Positions 1-10,600 of a stretch of 64,000 bases of DNA are shown piece by piece. Below the pieces are notes generated by a model. The model was not told where the DNA came from. It made no database searches and saw only the letters and a program-made list of their open reading frames with translations. The number at the start of each line of letters is the position of its first letter. The stretch's first letter is position 1. This stretch comes from Lytechinus pictus (taxonomy: Eukaryota > Echinodermata > Echinoidea > Temnopleuroida > Toxopneustidae), in the NCBI RefSeq assembly GCF_037042905.1, contig NC_087253.1, positions 16,351,501 through 16,415,500 on the forward strand. The letters are read 5' to 3'. A program made the position numbers and the translations under genes.

Positions 1-290
1 TTCTTTCAGATCAGGTGTGAAGTAATTTGACTGTTGATATAGTGAAGGTACAATAAAACCAATATTCATTTTTCTGAGAATATGACATTTCAATATGATT
101 TTTTTTTTAAATACATGTATACATACATACATTTGGGTCCATGATGCAAGGGATGACATTACAGATGAAAAAAAGAATGAAATTCTGATAACTTGAATTT
201 TTGATGGATTTTCCTCAAACCTTCACCAATATATTTTTCTGCTATTTTTACAATAGTTGTTTGTTAGTTTGAACTTCCCCTTGAACTCAA
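1..290. repeat. Diverged half of a TTAA-type MITE (family with 37529-37992)
   Basis: The sequence parallels 37720-37985: 'GACATTTCA', a stretch reading A-ATTCTGATAACTT, 'TTGATGGATTTT', then 'TTTTCTGCTA-TTTTTACAATA' and a 3' end like AACTTCCCCTTGAA. The left end is outside the window. Confidence 0.5.
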
Positions 291-2282
291 TGGGCTATTT
301 TACTCTTTCTGACCACCATTTTGATTGACTAAGGCGTTGGTAGCTTGTTTCTTGGAGAGATTTTTTTTTTTTTTTTTAATCAGACCATAATTTTTCTTTG
401 CTTACAATATACTTGAGTCAATTTTACCTATATTTCAGACTCCTTCTATTCGATTGAATAATCGATCTTGATTCCTACCGATCCTTGTTCTACATTATCA
501 GACTAAAACAAGCTGGCGCTACCGTATTACATTTGAAATATTATTTCAGACCTCTTAATCGATAGCCTACTGGTAATGGAGACATAGTGTTCTATTCTAT
601 TAGACCTAAACAACTTACATGAAGGACTAATATACCGAACTCTTTTTCGAACTCCTGTATTGACTATTAGATGAGGGCATTTCTAATTTCATATTGATTA
701 CTAATTAATTCCATCACTAGATTTCAACCATCAAGTACTCCCTTTGATTGACTGATCTATTTTTCCGGACTATTTTTGACCATTGTTGGGCATTGTTCCT
801 TCAATATTTCTATATTTGAGTTCTGTCCTATGCCATCACACCTCAACAAGTAGATGTAGTTTTACCTTCTTTCTTTCGTTTAGATTTACTCGCCCTGTGT
901 TCCAGACTCTTATTGAATTAACTTACATAATGAGCATCTCTCGAGATTAACTTCACCCTACCTTTTAATATAGCTGTATCCGACCTGTCTTTGAGGTTTC
1001 GGCTAATATTAGTTTCAGCTTTGATATCCGATTCAGACCTGAAAACTTCTCATTATAGACTTACATGAACTTTTTAAAAAATACACTATTTTTCAGATTA
1101 CTTGCTGGAAAGATAAGATTTAGCCCTATTCTTTTTGAGTGTTGAGCTTGAATCTTGAATCAAATGATATTATGGGATGGATATTGTACTTATGATGCCA
1201 GGAGGTGTGATGTGTGATATCCATTTATATATGCATAGTTTTGTTTATAAATGTTTCTTTATCCCACAGTTGCTCTTGTAACACTTGTCCGCTATGGCTG
1301 TATGTCCAGACAAATGTAACATGGTTGTGTGATTTCTACCTGGCAATTGGCAAAGTTATTCATTTTTTTTTTCAATTTTTAATTATTTTAAATATTTTTT
1401 TTTCTCTAGTAATTGATTCTTTTCTTCCCATGTGTGTACAGGTGTAGTGAAAGCTGTTATCATCAGGTACCTGCAAACATGTGGTCTGTGTAAAATGTGA
1501 ATTTCATTTTCGATTGCAAAATCAATTGCATTCCTGCTGTTTGTTGGATATATGCTGCTGATGAAATAAACAGTCTTTGTCATCTTTTATACAACAGATC
1601 CTCATGGAATATCCCATCCAATTTTCACATTGCTTTCGGTGCTGTCATGTTCACACTTAATGTATTTGGTAAACATGTTATTGTTCCATTAATCCCTCCT
1701 TTCAAATCTTTATCTCTAATATTCATCCTATATTTATTTGATTTCGATAGGCGATCATTCAATTTTGTATCTTTAGATGTGCATGTATTCCTCAATGAAA
1801 TGATTGAATATTTTCTTTCTCTATTTGATTTAAACAGAAAGTTGATCATCACTATTAAAGACTGCAGCACATTTTATTTCACCATCCCTTTACAAAATAT
1901 GTGAAATTCAATATCATCATGAATTTGTTTCCTTTTCTCCACTTTTATTAATAGATTTTGAAAGACAGAAAGAAATATTCAGTTGTTCATTTTCATTACA
2001 TTTCAGTTTGAATAAATGTACATTAATTTCCATGTCATCTACTTTTCTTTTTAAAATGCTTTTTACAACTTATGACAGTTAATGTCATTTTTTTTCTACA
2101 ACAAAATTAGAAATCAATATTTTTCCTTTCTGTGTTGTCTAAAAGCAGGTTATGAGAATGGAACACCGAAATGTACTATGAATTTCCTTGAATTCCTTCC
2201 ACTAATTTAGTAGAGATGTGGATTTAGGCATTACACTCCTACATGGTTTGTAATATGAAGATTACCTGTAATAAATGTATCA
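291..2282 (+). other. AT-rich intron or intergenic DNA, no gene recognised
   Basis: No family-like exon was found. T-rich tracts occur at 361-378 and 1365-1400. Reading frames here are short, Cys/Phe-rich and lack codon bias. Confidence 0.4.
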
Positions 2283-2811
2283 CCTTTTTCATATTTCTGA
2301 TACAGAAATTCAGTCTAATGAATAGTAAAGTCTTATTTCATTTCTATTTTATTAAATTTATTGAGACAGACTTCAGAATTGCCGGATGTGCAAATGATTT
2401 CTATCGTCGTATACCTTTTTCATATTTCTGATACAGAAATTCAGTCTAATGAATAGTTAAGTTAGATTTTATTTCTATTTTTTTATTTTATTTATTGTGA
2501 CAGACTTCAGAGTTGCTGGAAGTGCAAATGATTTTGATCGTCATATACCTTTTTCATATTTCTGATACAGAAATTCAGTCTAATGAATAGTTAAATTTGA
2601 TTTATTTCTATTTTATTGAATTTATTGAGACAGACTTCAGAAATGCCGGATGTGCAAATGATTTCGATCGTCATATACCTTTTTCATATTTCTGATACAG
2701 AAATTCAGTCTAATGAATAGTTAAATTTGATTTGATTTCTATTTTTTTTTAATTTATTGAGACAGACTTCAGAGTTGCTGGAAGTGCAAATGATATCGAT
2801 CATCATATACA
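2283..2811. repeat. Tandem array, four ~132-bp units
   Basis: Units begin CCTTTTTCATATTTCTGATA at 2283, 2414, 2548 and 2678. Each contains 'AGAAATTCAGTCTAATGAAT', a T-rich middle, 'GAGACAGACTTCAGA' and 'GTGCAAATGAT'. Copies are similar but not identical. The array ends near 2811. Confidence 0.85.
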
Positions 2812-3507
2812 TGCAATAGCAAAACTTGCTTGACGACTGCTTTCGTAGTTTGGGGGGTTTTGCAGTGCAATTCATAATAATAGTCAGTGTCGGATCTGAG
2901 GTGGACTCAGACGACATGAGACAGATACAGAGAAAGTGACACCTACATGTGAGACAGAGACTTAGGCAGAAACACTTGTGTCTAGCCGAAACCAAGAGGA
3001 GAAACTACAAGACACCAATTACATTTTATTACGTTTATTCTTATTTCCTAACACTGACAGATATGGGGGGAGTGTTTTGGCCGCTGTGATAATGCTCTAT
3101 ATTTTCCAATATAACTGGTAATTTATCGCATTTTTTGTTATTGTTTGTTTATTTTCCCTGACAAAGAATAATCTATTTCAGTCATCATGATCCCCTTTTT
3201 GATAAGTATAGGACCTCTTTTAATGAAATAATTCTTTCTCATCGGATGAGCCAATTGATATTAATATCTGAATTGGTATACCTGTACTGAAGACATTTTA
3301 TATGATAATTATCAGTATTTATTTCTTTATGCAGACAACGATGTCCTTGTTTTTTTTATGTAGATATAAGGAGGTAGTGGTATCCATGATAAGATTTCAC
3401 CACAGGTCTTTTATTTCTTATTACTTTCTTTTTTTTTTTTCGTGTATTGCCTGATAGTAAAATAGAGTTCACTTTCCTGCCAGCAATTATTATCCTTTTG
3501 ATAATAT

Positions 3508-5220
3508 TAGGAGTGGGCTATAAATGGGTGATTTTTGGTTTTACTGTGGGAACAGTTTTTTTGTGTTCCTTTTACCTTATCTCAACATGAAATGACAATA
3601 TTTTTTGTCTCGGGTCCGAGAAAAAAGTGTGCCGGGCCAAAATCCAAAATGGCCGCCACAACCCCCCAAAATCACAGTTTTGGCCACAACTTTTTTATTT
3701 GGTGGTCATTTTCTCTGGTTTTGGTGTCTATTTATATGTTTTTGGGGGCAGGCAATTTGTTTTTCCTATAATTAGTACTTTTAAACCATTATTTGTAGAG
3801 TTAAAAGGTAATTATACCTAAATTTTCCAATTTTTGTAACCTTTTTTCAGCCAAAAAGTGGGTTTTATCATCCTGGGGTTCTGGGATATTAGATGGTACG
3901 AGGTCAACAATAGCAAGCAGCTTCATGTAGCTATATTGCTTTTATTCCTCCACTTTGGGTTTTACGGATATTTGTGAAATATATCTTATCAAATAAAAGA
4001 AAATGTCATTTATCCATAGGGGCTATACGGTGTACAATGCACTGTACATACTACACTGCATATATCCATGCATTGACCACCATGGCATATGACGAGGCCT
4101 GTATATAAACTATAGTGTCATAGAAATGAGCTTCAAAGGTTTAGAATTAGATTGTGAATTTGATTCCTTGTCAGCTGATGTACATGGTGAAACCAGTAAC
4201 GTAAATTAAACTTACATGTAAATATCACATACATGTACATGTATATATACGTACATCACATTTTTAGCCATATCTTCTTCATTTGGAGGCTTTTTTTAAA
4301 ACCTGGTTCTGGTGTCTAACTGGCCTATATTTATGGGGTCAGGTAACTACTAGTATCATGGTAACGCTGATCAATAGCCAATCAGAATAAAGGATTGCAT
4401 GCAAGTTACCATTAAGTTAAGATAACATAATGGTAAATTTTTATGCAACGGGGCCCAGAATAGCTACAGTGTAAATTACCTCTCTCCACCCCCTGAATTA
4501 GCATATTTGACAAAACATGTCCTCAATTTCTGAGACAAAACATATCTTCAATTTCTGAGGCATCTAATTCTAAACCTGAGAGCTCATTTCTATGACACTA
4601 TAGTTTATACAAGCCTTGTTATCTGTCATGGTGGCCAATGCATTTATGCAGTGCAGTATGTATGTACAGTACATTGTACATGTGTATACTGTATAGCCCC
4701 AATGGATAATTGACATTTTTTTATTTAATAAGATATATTTCACAAATATCCGTAAAACCCAAAGTGGAGGAATAAAAGCAATATAGCTATATGAAGCTGC
4801 TTGCTATTGTTGACCTCGTACCATCTAATATCCCAGAACCCCAGGATGATAAAACCTACTTTTTGGCTGAAAAAAGGCTACAAAAATGGGAAAATTTAGG
4901 TATAATTACCTTTTAACTCCACAAATAATGGTTTAAAAGTACTAATTATAGGAAAAACAAATTGCCTGCCCCCAAAAACATATGAATAGACACCAAAACC
5001 AGAGAAATTGACCACCAAATAAATAAATTGTGGCCAAAACTGTGATTTTGGGGGGTTTTGGCGGCCATTTTGGATTTTGGCCCGGCACACTTTTTTCTCG
5101 GACCCGAGACAAAAAATATTGTCATTTCATGTTGAGATACATTACAAGGAATAAAAAAAAACTGTTGTCATATTGAAATTACAAAAAAAGTATTTTTGAC
5201 CCATGTATAGCCCACTCCTA
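3508..5220. mobile_element. 1.7-kb non-autonomous DNA transposon with ~640-bp TIRs, copy 1
   Basis: The ends are TAGGAGTGGGCTAT and ATAGCCCACTCCTA. The arms stay complementary inward to about 4150 on the left and 4570 on the right. The flanks ATAATAT at 3501-3507 and 5221-5227 form a 7-bp (possibly 8-bp) target duplication, which with the TAGGAG end suggests a hAT-like element. The loop carries an unrelated motif with 'ATGCAACGGGGCCC'. No transposase is present. The ~64-aa reading frames in each arm are chance products of the TIR. An inverted second copy lies at 43890-46939. Confidence 0.85.
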
Positions 5221-5289
5221 ATAATATTAGAGCTTTATTTCAATCAGCTGGTTTTCATTGTCTTTTACTGTTGGGTCCACCATGTTTCT

Positions 5290-5452
5290 TTGTATGAATC
5301 GCTATAGGAAAGGACTTATCAGACATTTTATTTGACAAGTCCTGTTTTATCCGACAGTTACCATAGTAGCGCCTGTCAGCAATTCAGAATGAAGGGAAGT
5401 CGTCATATCTGACAACTTGTCGGACAAAAATGTTGATGAAACGCTCCCCAGG
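5290..5452. mobile_element. Short MITE remnant ('GTCGGACAA...GAAACGCTCCCC')
   Basis: It shares GACAAGTCCTGTTTTATCCG, the CAACTTGTCGGACAAA stretch and the GATGAAACGCTCCCCAGG end with the fuller copy at 56286-56455. One end is degraded. Confidence 0.5.
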
Positions 5453-5554
5453 AGGTGGTTTTGGGGCATGCATATTATTATACAGCGATGTAGTTTTGAT
5501 TGCTTGACCTCCCCACCCCCAGCAATTACAACTGTACAGTATGATGGTAACATT

Positions 5555-5752
5555 CATTGGCGGATCAAGGTAGGGGCACATCCGGCTCAGCCCCCCCCCC
5601 CCCCTTTGAGAGACACCAAAAATATATTTAGGGGAATATGTCATCCATTTGCAAGTAATTACCTTTTTTTTTTCCTTTTTTGTGCGTGTCAAATTTTTCC
5701 TGTACAAATATGACCCCCTCCCCCCTTCAGGAAAATCCTGGATCCGTCCCTG
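5555..5752. mobile_element. hAT-like MITE (GGCGGATCC family), copy 1
   Basis: The ends are CATTGGCGGATC and GATCCGTCCCTG. A perfect 8-bp target duplication GTAACATT lies at 5547-5554 and 5753-5760. C-rich and G/C tracts lie inside. The 8-bp duplication is the hAT signature. Confidence 0.8.
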
Positions 5753-5760
5753 GTAACATT

Positions 5761-6653
5761 ACCTACCTGACAGTTGAACCTATTGTTTTCATTAAAGTAA
5801 TCACTAAAAGTAAATATAACTCTTATGACATTTAGTAGTAGTACAGAGATAGTGGTATGTTGGTATTTAGTTTTAGCAGCGATTCCATGACACTTGCTCC
5901 ATGGGAAACTCACACAAAGCCAAATATAAACCCTTTAATACCTCAAAGCTAACCGTAATCCCGATTCTCACAGTGACTATCACGACCCTAATCCAATCCC
6001 ATATCTTCAGAGAAGTCGGTGAAGGAGTAATTTGAAAAGGAGCAAATGTCTTGTTTGACTTAGAGAGATTGGTATACTCCAACTCTTGACAAACGTATCA
6101 TTTGATGCAAAGAATGGTCCTCTCTCCTTTTTTCTCTCCTCACCCGACCTTGACGCTTGACCTGTTTATAGTTTCACTAACTACTGAATTTGGTGTATAC
6201 TGTATTGGTTCACATGAAAACAACATCTGGGCCCCATCCAGTCTACCTGAATCGGCAAATTATCCCCATTTCTGCAGAATGCTCGGAACATTTCGTCTTT
6301 TCTGACCATGCTTGAACACTGGCAAATATTGCTGAGCTTTTAGAGCACCCTTTCAGATTGGTGCGTCGTTCATAACTTTACCAAAAGGTGCATGGAATTC
6401 CCTTAGACTAAAAATATTCTTGACTGCCTATCCCTCTTATTATTACTTGCATCTAAGAGTTTGACAGACACTTCACACTTCCTCAGAATTTTTTTCATAC
6501 TTTTCAGTGGAGACTGTTGTAGTTTTTAAAATACATCTGCAGATAAGTTTTCAGAAGTCGAAGCATTTTTCTTGGACCAGGGGACCAAAGCACAAGTTCT
6601 AGTGATTGATTGTACAACTGATTTGTATGCTTGATTGCATAATGATCAATGTA
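5761..6653. other. No feature recognised
   Basis: Mostly unique AT-rich sequence. Reading frames are short and unlike any family I know. Confidence 0.4.
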
Positions 6654-6790
6654 ACCAGGGTCCTGTAACACAAAGGGTTGCGATTAATCGTACGCTTGAT
6701 TTTACGATTGATAATAAGATGTAGTCAGTGCAATGAGTCGTAGAAAAAATGTTCTATGATCATTGCTAAGCTTTGTGTTATGTGCCCAGG
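6654..6790. mobile_element. Short palindromic MITE (ACACAAAG...CTTTGTGT)
   Basis: The left end CCAGGGTCCTGTAACACAAAG pairs with the right end CTTTGTGTTATGTGCCCAGG, with TIRs of about 20 bp. The interior includes GATTAATCGTACGCTTGATT. Confidence 0.55.
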
Positions 6791-7560
6791 TATAAAAATA
6801 AGCCTTACAATCAAGCTCTAAACTTTGTCTTATGGCTCCAGAATATGCAAAGTGTGTGGCCGCTGAACCCTTGTATCTCAAAATTAAAGAATTTTTTGGG
6901 CAGCCCAGCAAAATGTTAACTATTTAGAAATATGGCAATGCTAGCATCCGTAAAGGAAAATGAAACCCAAAATCTAATACCACATTATATCATTGAAAAG
7001 TACAGGATAATCAAATTGAATCAATTCGTACCCCCAATCCGATTTCCCGATATGGATTACCACTTCTTCAAAGTTGGGCTTCTTCAGACTGTTCAAAGCC
7101 ATTTTCGGGGGTTAGTTCAAAATTGTGACGTCCGCAACAAACTACATCTGAAATGTGTTTGTCTAGTATGGATTCTATTTTACCAATGATAAATCAAATA
7201 TACACATTGAAGCTCATGAAAATATTGTTCCAAATGTGTTTGATATTCTATTAAAGTTTCAAAGTACAATTTGATAATTTTAATGATTAACTTTACATCC
7301 TTGTCTACATTTTCCAAATTGGCATACTAGCTATAATTTGCCAATTTGGAAATTTTATTAGCAATTTGGGCCATCATGATGGCAAAATCGCCCGTCGACC
7401 TTGTGTATTTCCTACGCTGGTCCCAAGTTATTCACCTGTATTTTTGTGGTGTTCCTTTCAACATTTTGTAAAAAAAAAGATAATCATCAATTTGCCAAGC
7501 TTACAAGAATCTGTAAATAATTTTCCTGTATTCTTTTCTCTTGTAATTCTTTTGAATCAG
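6791..7560 (+). other. Intron, no further feature recognised
   Basis: AT-rich DNA upstream of the exon at 7561, ending in a pyrimidine tract and CAG acceptor. Confidence 0.4.
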
Positions 7561-7653
7561 ATGCCCCCGCGGAGCAAGTAGCCACATCAGATCCCAAAGT
7601 TTCTGAGCCGACGGAACCGGAGCCAGCAAAAGAACAAACTCCAGAAACTAAGG
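7561..7653 (+). CDS. Exon: acidic/Pro-rich tail, first visible
   Basis: A 93-bp exon begins after a pyrimidine-rich acceptor ending at 7560 and is followed by donor GTTAGT at 7654. It enters in phase 1 and leaves in phase 1. It reads APAEQVATSDPKVSEPTEPE and continues into a Lys/Gln/Thr stretch. A MITE target-site duplication overlaps the donor (see 7665-7899). Confidence 0.6.
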
Positions 7654-10600
7654 GTTAGTATAACCAGTGGCGGATCCAGGGGGAGGGGCACATTCAGCAT
7701 ATGCCCCCCCTTCCCTTTTGAGAGGCCCAAAAAATATTTTGTAGTGGAATATATCATGCATAGGCATGAGGCTTTTTTTTTCATGGAACAAAAAAAATGA
7801 CATCGATTTGGTAGTGAAGCCACCCCCCCCCCCTTTGGGTTATCAAAATTTTCCTGTACAAAGTGCCCCCCCCCCCGGAAAGTCCTGGATCCTTCTTTAA
7901 GTATAATCATTCCTTTCCAGAGCTTTCCATATCTAATTCAAAGTCCGTTGACTTTCTTGGGGAGTGGAATATTATTTGCCGGCTCCAGACTTTTAAAAAG
8001 CATTTGGAATACCTGTAACTGAGACATCTTTGGGGGAAAGCAAACTTGGTGTACCAGTGAGAAGAGATACTTTTACCTCTCATAGGTGTCTTTAATTGAT
8101 TCCATGATATTTGCTCTGGCGACAATTGCTCTGCTCTAAATTCCAAACACTTATCGCATGACCAACTTCGACCCTGGGTTTAACACTATACCCTTAACCC
8201 TAAACCTTTCATAAAAACCCTATTGCAACCCTACGTCTTATACATAACCCTAAATAGACAGGGCTATTTCGACGCCTAAGAAGACTGGGGGGGCTGATTC
8301 AGCCTCCCCTTATGATCTCGGCCGTCGATCGCGTGATCGCGATAAAAATTGGCATGCGCATTACCCATGGCATTATCTACAAAACTACTGTATAATATTA
8401 AATTCTGCGAAAAATCATAAGTTTGCTCTAATTAATAAAACAATGCCCCTAAAATGCTAATTTTTGTTTCACATACTCTAGATAGGCATCTGATCATATT
8501 TATTTTCAAAAGTTTCAAAAAAACATTAATTTTTTTATGTATTCTATTGTTTTCTAAATTTCTTATGTATTTCTTTGTTTTTCAACTTTTTGTTTTTTCA
8601 ATGGAAATTGTCAGGGACTTAATTTTGACCATAAACAAGTTAGAATTAATTGATTTTAAGCAGTAAAAGGAAAAATAATGATACATTTATGAATTTTGGC
8701 TAAAAACACTACTTGCATTGGATTTGTACACAAATTCACGTTTTTTAGTAATTTTTGGTCTGAATGCACTTACGTAATGTTGTGTAATTTCGGAACCGCG
8801 TACCCGGGGGTCACAATTTTGGTCTCAAAAGTTGCGCGAGACTTGAAAGTAAAAAGTCAGCGAGCGACGCGGTCAAAAAATTTTGAGCGGCGGATTTATC
8901 GCGAAAAAAAATTTCGAGGGGGGGCTAAATCAGCCCCCCCCCCAGTCTTCTTAGGGTTAAGCCCGAAGCAATTGTCGCATGACCAAATTATGTCATGGAA
9001 CTCCTTAATTCACCATACTAATTTGTTTATCATTTTGTTCTTCCCTTTTCAGAAGCTGCAGCAGTCCCAGAACCCTCTCAGGTATGTTTCCTCTAAACTT
9101 CTCTCAGGGCTCTGTCTTACAAGCGGTTACGATTGATCCGATCAACCTAAACTATGAAAAGCCAGCAACGTCAACATCTAAAATGCATGTTTGTTCAAAA
9201 TATTTTCTAGAGATATGATGTGCATTGCAATGATACATTCATTGTTTTCTTAAAAATTCAGTGTGCTTCTCTTTTTTATAAAGGGCATCGTGCAAATTTC
9301 CTGGAGGAAATAATTATGGCATTGTTGGATTTCCATAGAGTTTTGGTCGATCGGATCAGTCATAACTCTTCGTAAGATGGGGCCGTGATCTGCCAATAAG
9401 GGATTTTATCCTATTTAGTGAGTTTTCTAAGGGGTTATAACAGAAATATGATTTTTTTTCCCATAAAAATGGGGTTTTCAAAACTTGTAAGAGTGATATT
9501 TGGTATGGTGTTTTTTCTTCAAAATTTGAAAGAAAAAATAAGATTTCAAGCCTGAAAAAAAGAAAGAAAGAAATATAAAAAGAAATAAAGAATAGGAATG
9601 TTTTCACAACTAAGATTGGCAGGTCTGCTCTTTGTACCTAAATATTAAATTATGCTAATTCTAAAGGTAATTGTTTACTCTGTAGAATCTAGAATGTAAT
9701 TTTTAGGATATAAAGCAAAGCGAAATGGATGTTACCCAGCAGCTACAATGTGGTCGATTGGTGTCTTTTACTTTAGAAAATGTATTGTACCGCAATAATT
9801 TTGCGGCACCTCTGCAACAAATGAACAATAATGACATTGATGGGTCAACCGCTATTGAAACTAGGGCATGCAGGTGCCAAAAATGGACCGTAAAACTTAA
9901 AATTTTCTTTATGATTTTGCAACATGTATATTGTTCACTTTTAGCAGATTACTTCCTGCTGTTCAATTATGCATAGTATATCCTTCAAAGGAGAGTTATG
10001 TGTTATCGTTATGTACATCAGCATCCTCTTCATGTTGGCAGTATGTCACTGAAAACGGGAAGAATATTAGGAAAGCATTGATATATTAATATTTAGGGAA
10101 TATTGGATGGCTTTGAGTGGGATGCGTAGAAATATTGTACGAGTTGAAGAACAATATTGGATGAGTCAGAGACGAATCCAATATTGTTCTTCAGCGAGTA
10201 ACAGTATTTCTAAGCATTCCACGAAAATTGGTCGTCCAATATTCTTATTTAGATACCCCCACAAAGCTTAACATAAATTGATAAAGCAAAAACATCGTTT
10301 TTATTCACCATTTTATGTCAGTCCTGTAAAACTTGAGCATGGCGTGTGAGTGTTATCATTTTATTTTAAAGAAATCTCTGTAAAGATGCACTAGCTTATA
10401 GTGCATAGTGCAAGCGCATTCAATTGACGCAATCTCGCTCCTTTGCTACACATCCTGGCAACTAATATACAATGCAATTTCATTGTGACGTAACAATAGC
10501 TTCATACCCACAATCATTTATTAACCAATGATAATCTTGCAGGTGGGGTAAAATATTCATTTCATCCAATATGGAAAATATTGGGACGGTTTTCATAGGC

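Noticed and set aside
1442-1570. Possible alternative last exon: good acceptor at 1441, short frame VVKAVIIRYLQTCGLCKM to TGA 1498-1500, AATAAA at 1565-1570
   Set aside because: Only 19 codons, with no upstream partner exon and no family match. Such combinations arise by chance in AT-rich DNA.
3627-3821. ~64-aa frames in the arms of the long-TIR element (also 5090-4896, 44020-44214, 46912-46634)
   Set aside because: They recur because the TIR recurs. They carry different stops and shifts in the copies and resemble no transposase.
8180-8260. CCCTAA-like words (also 49843-49895) as interstitial telomere
   Set aside because: Irregular spacing and many variants; no run of exact TTAGGG repeats.
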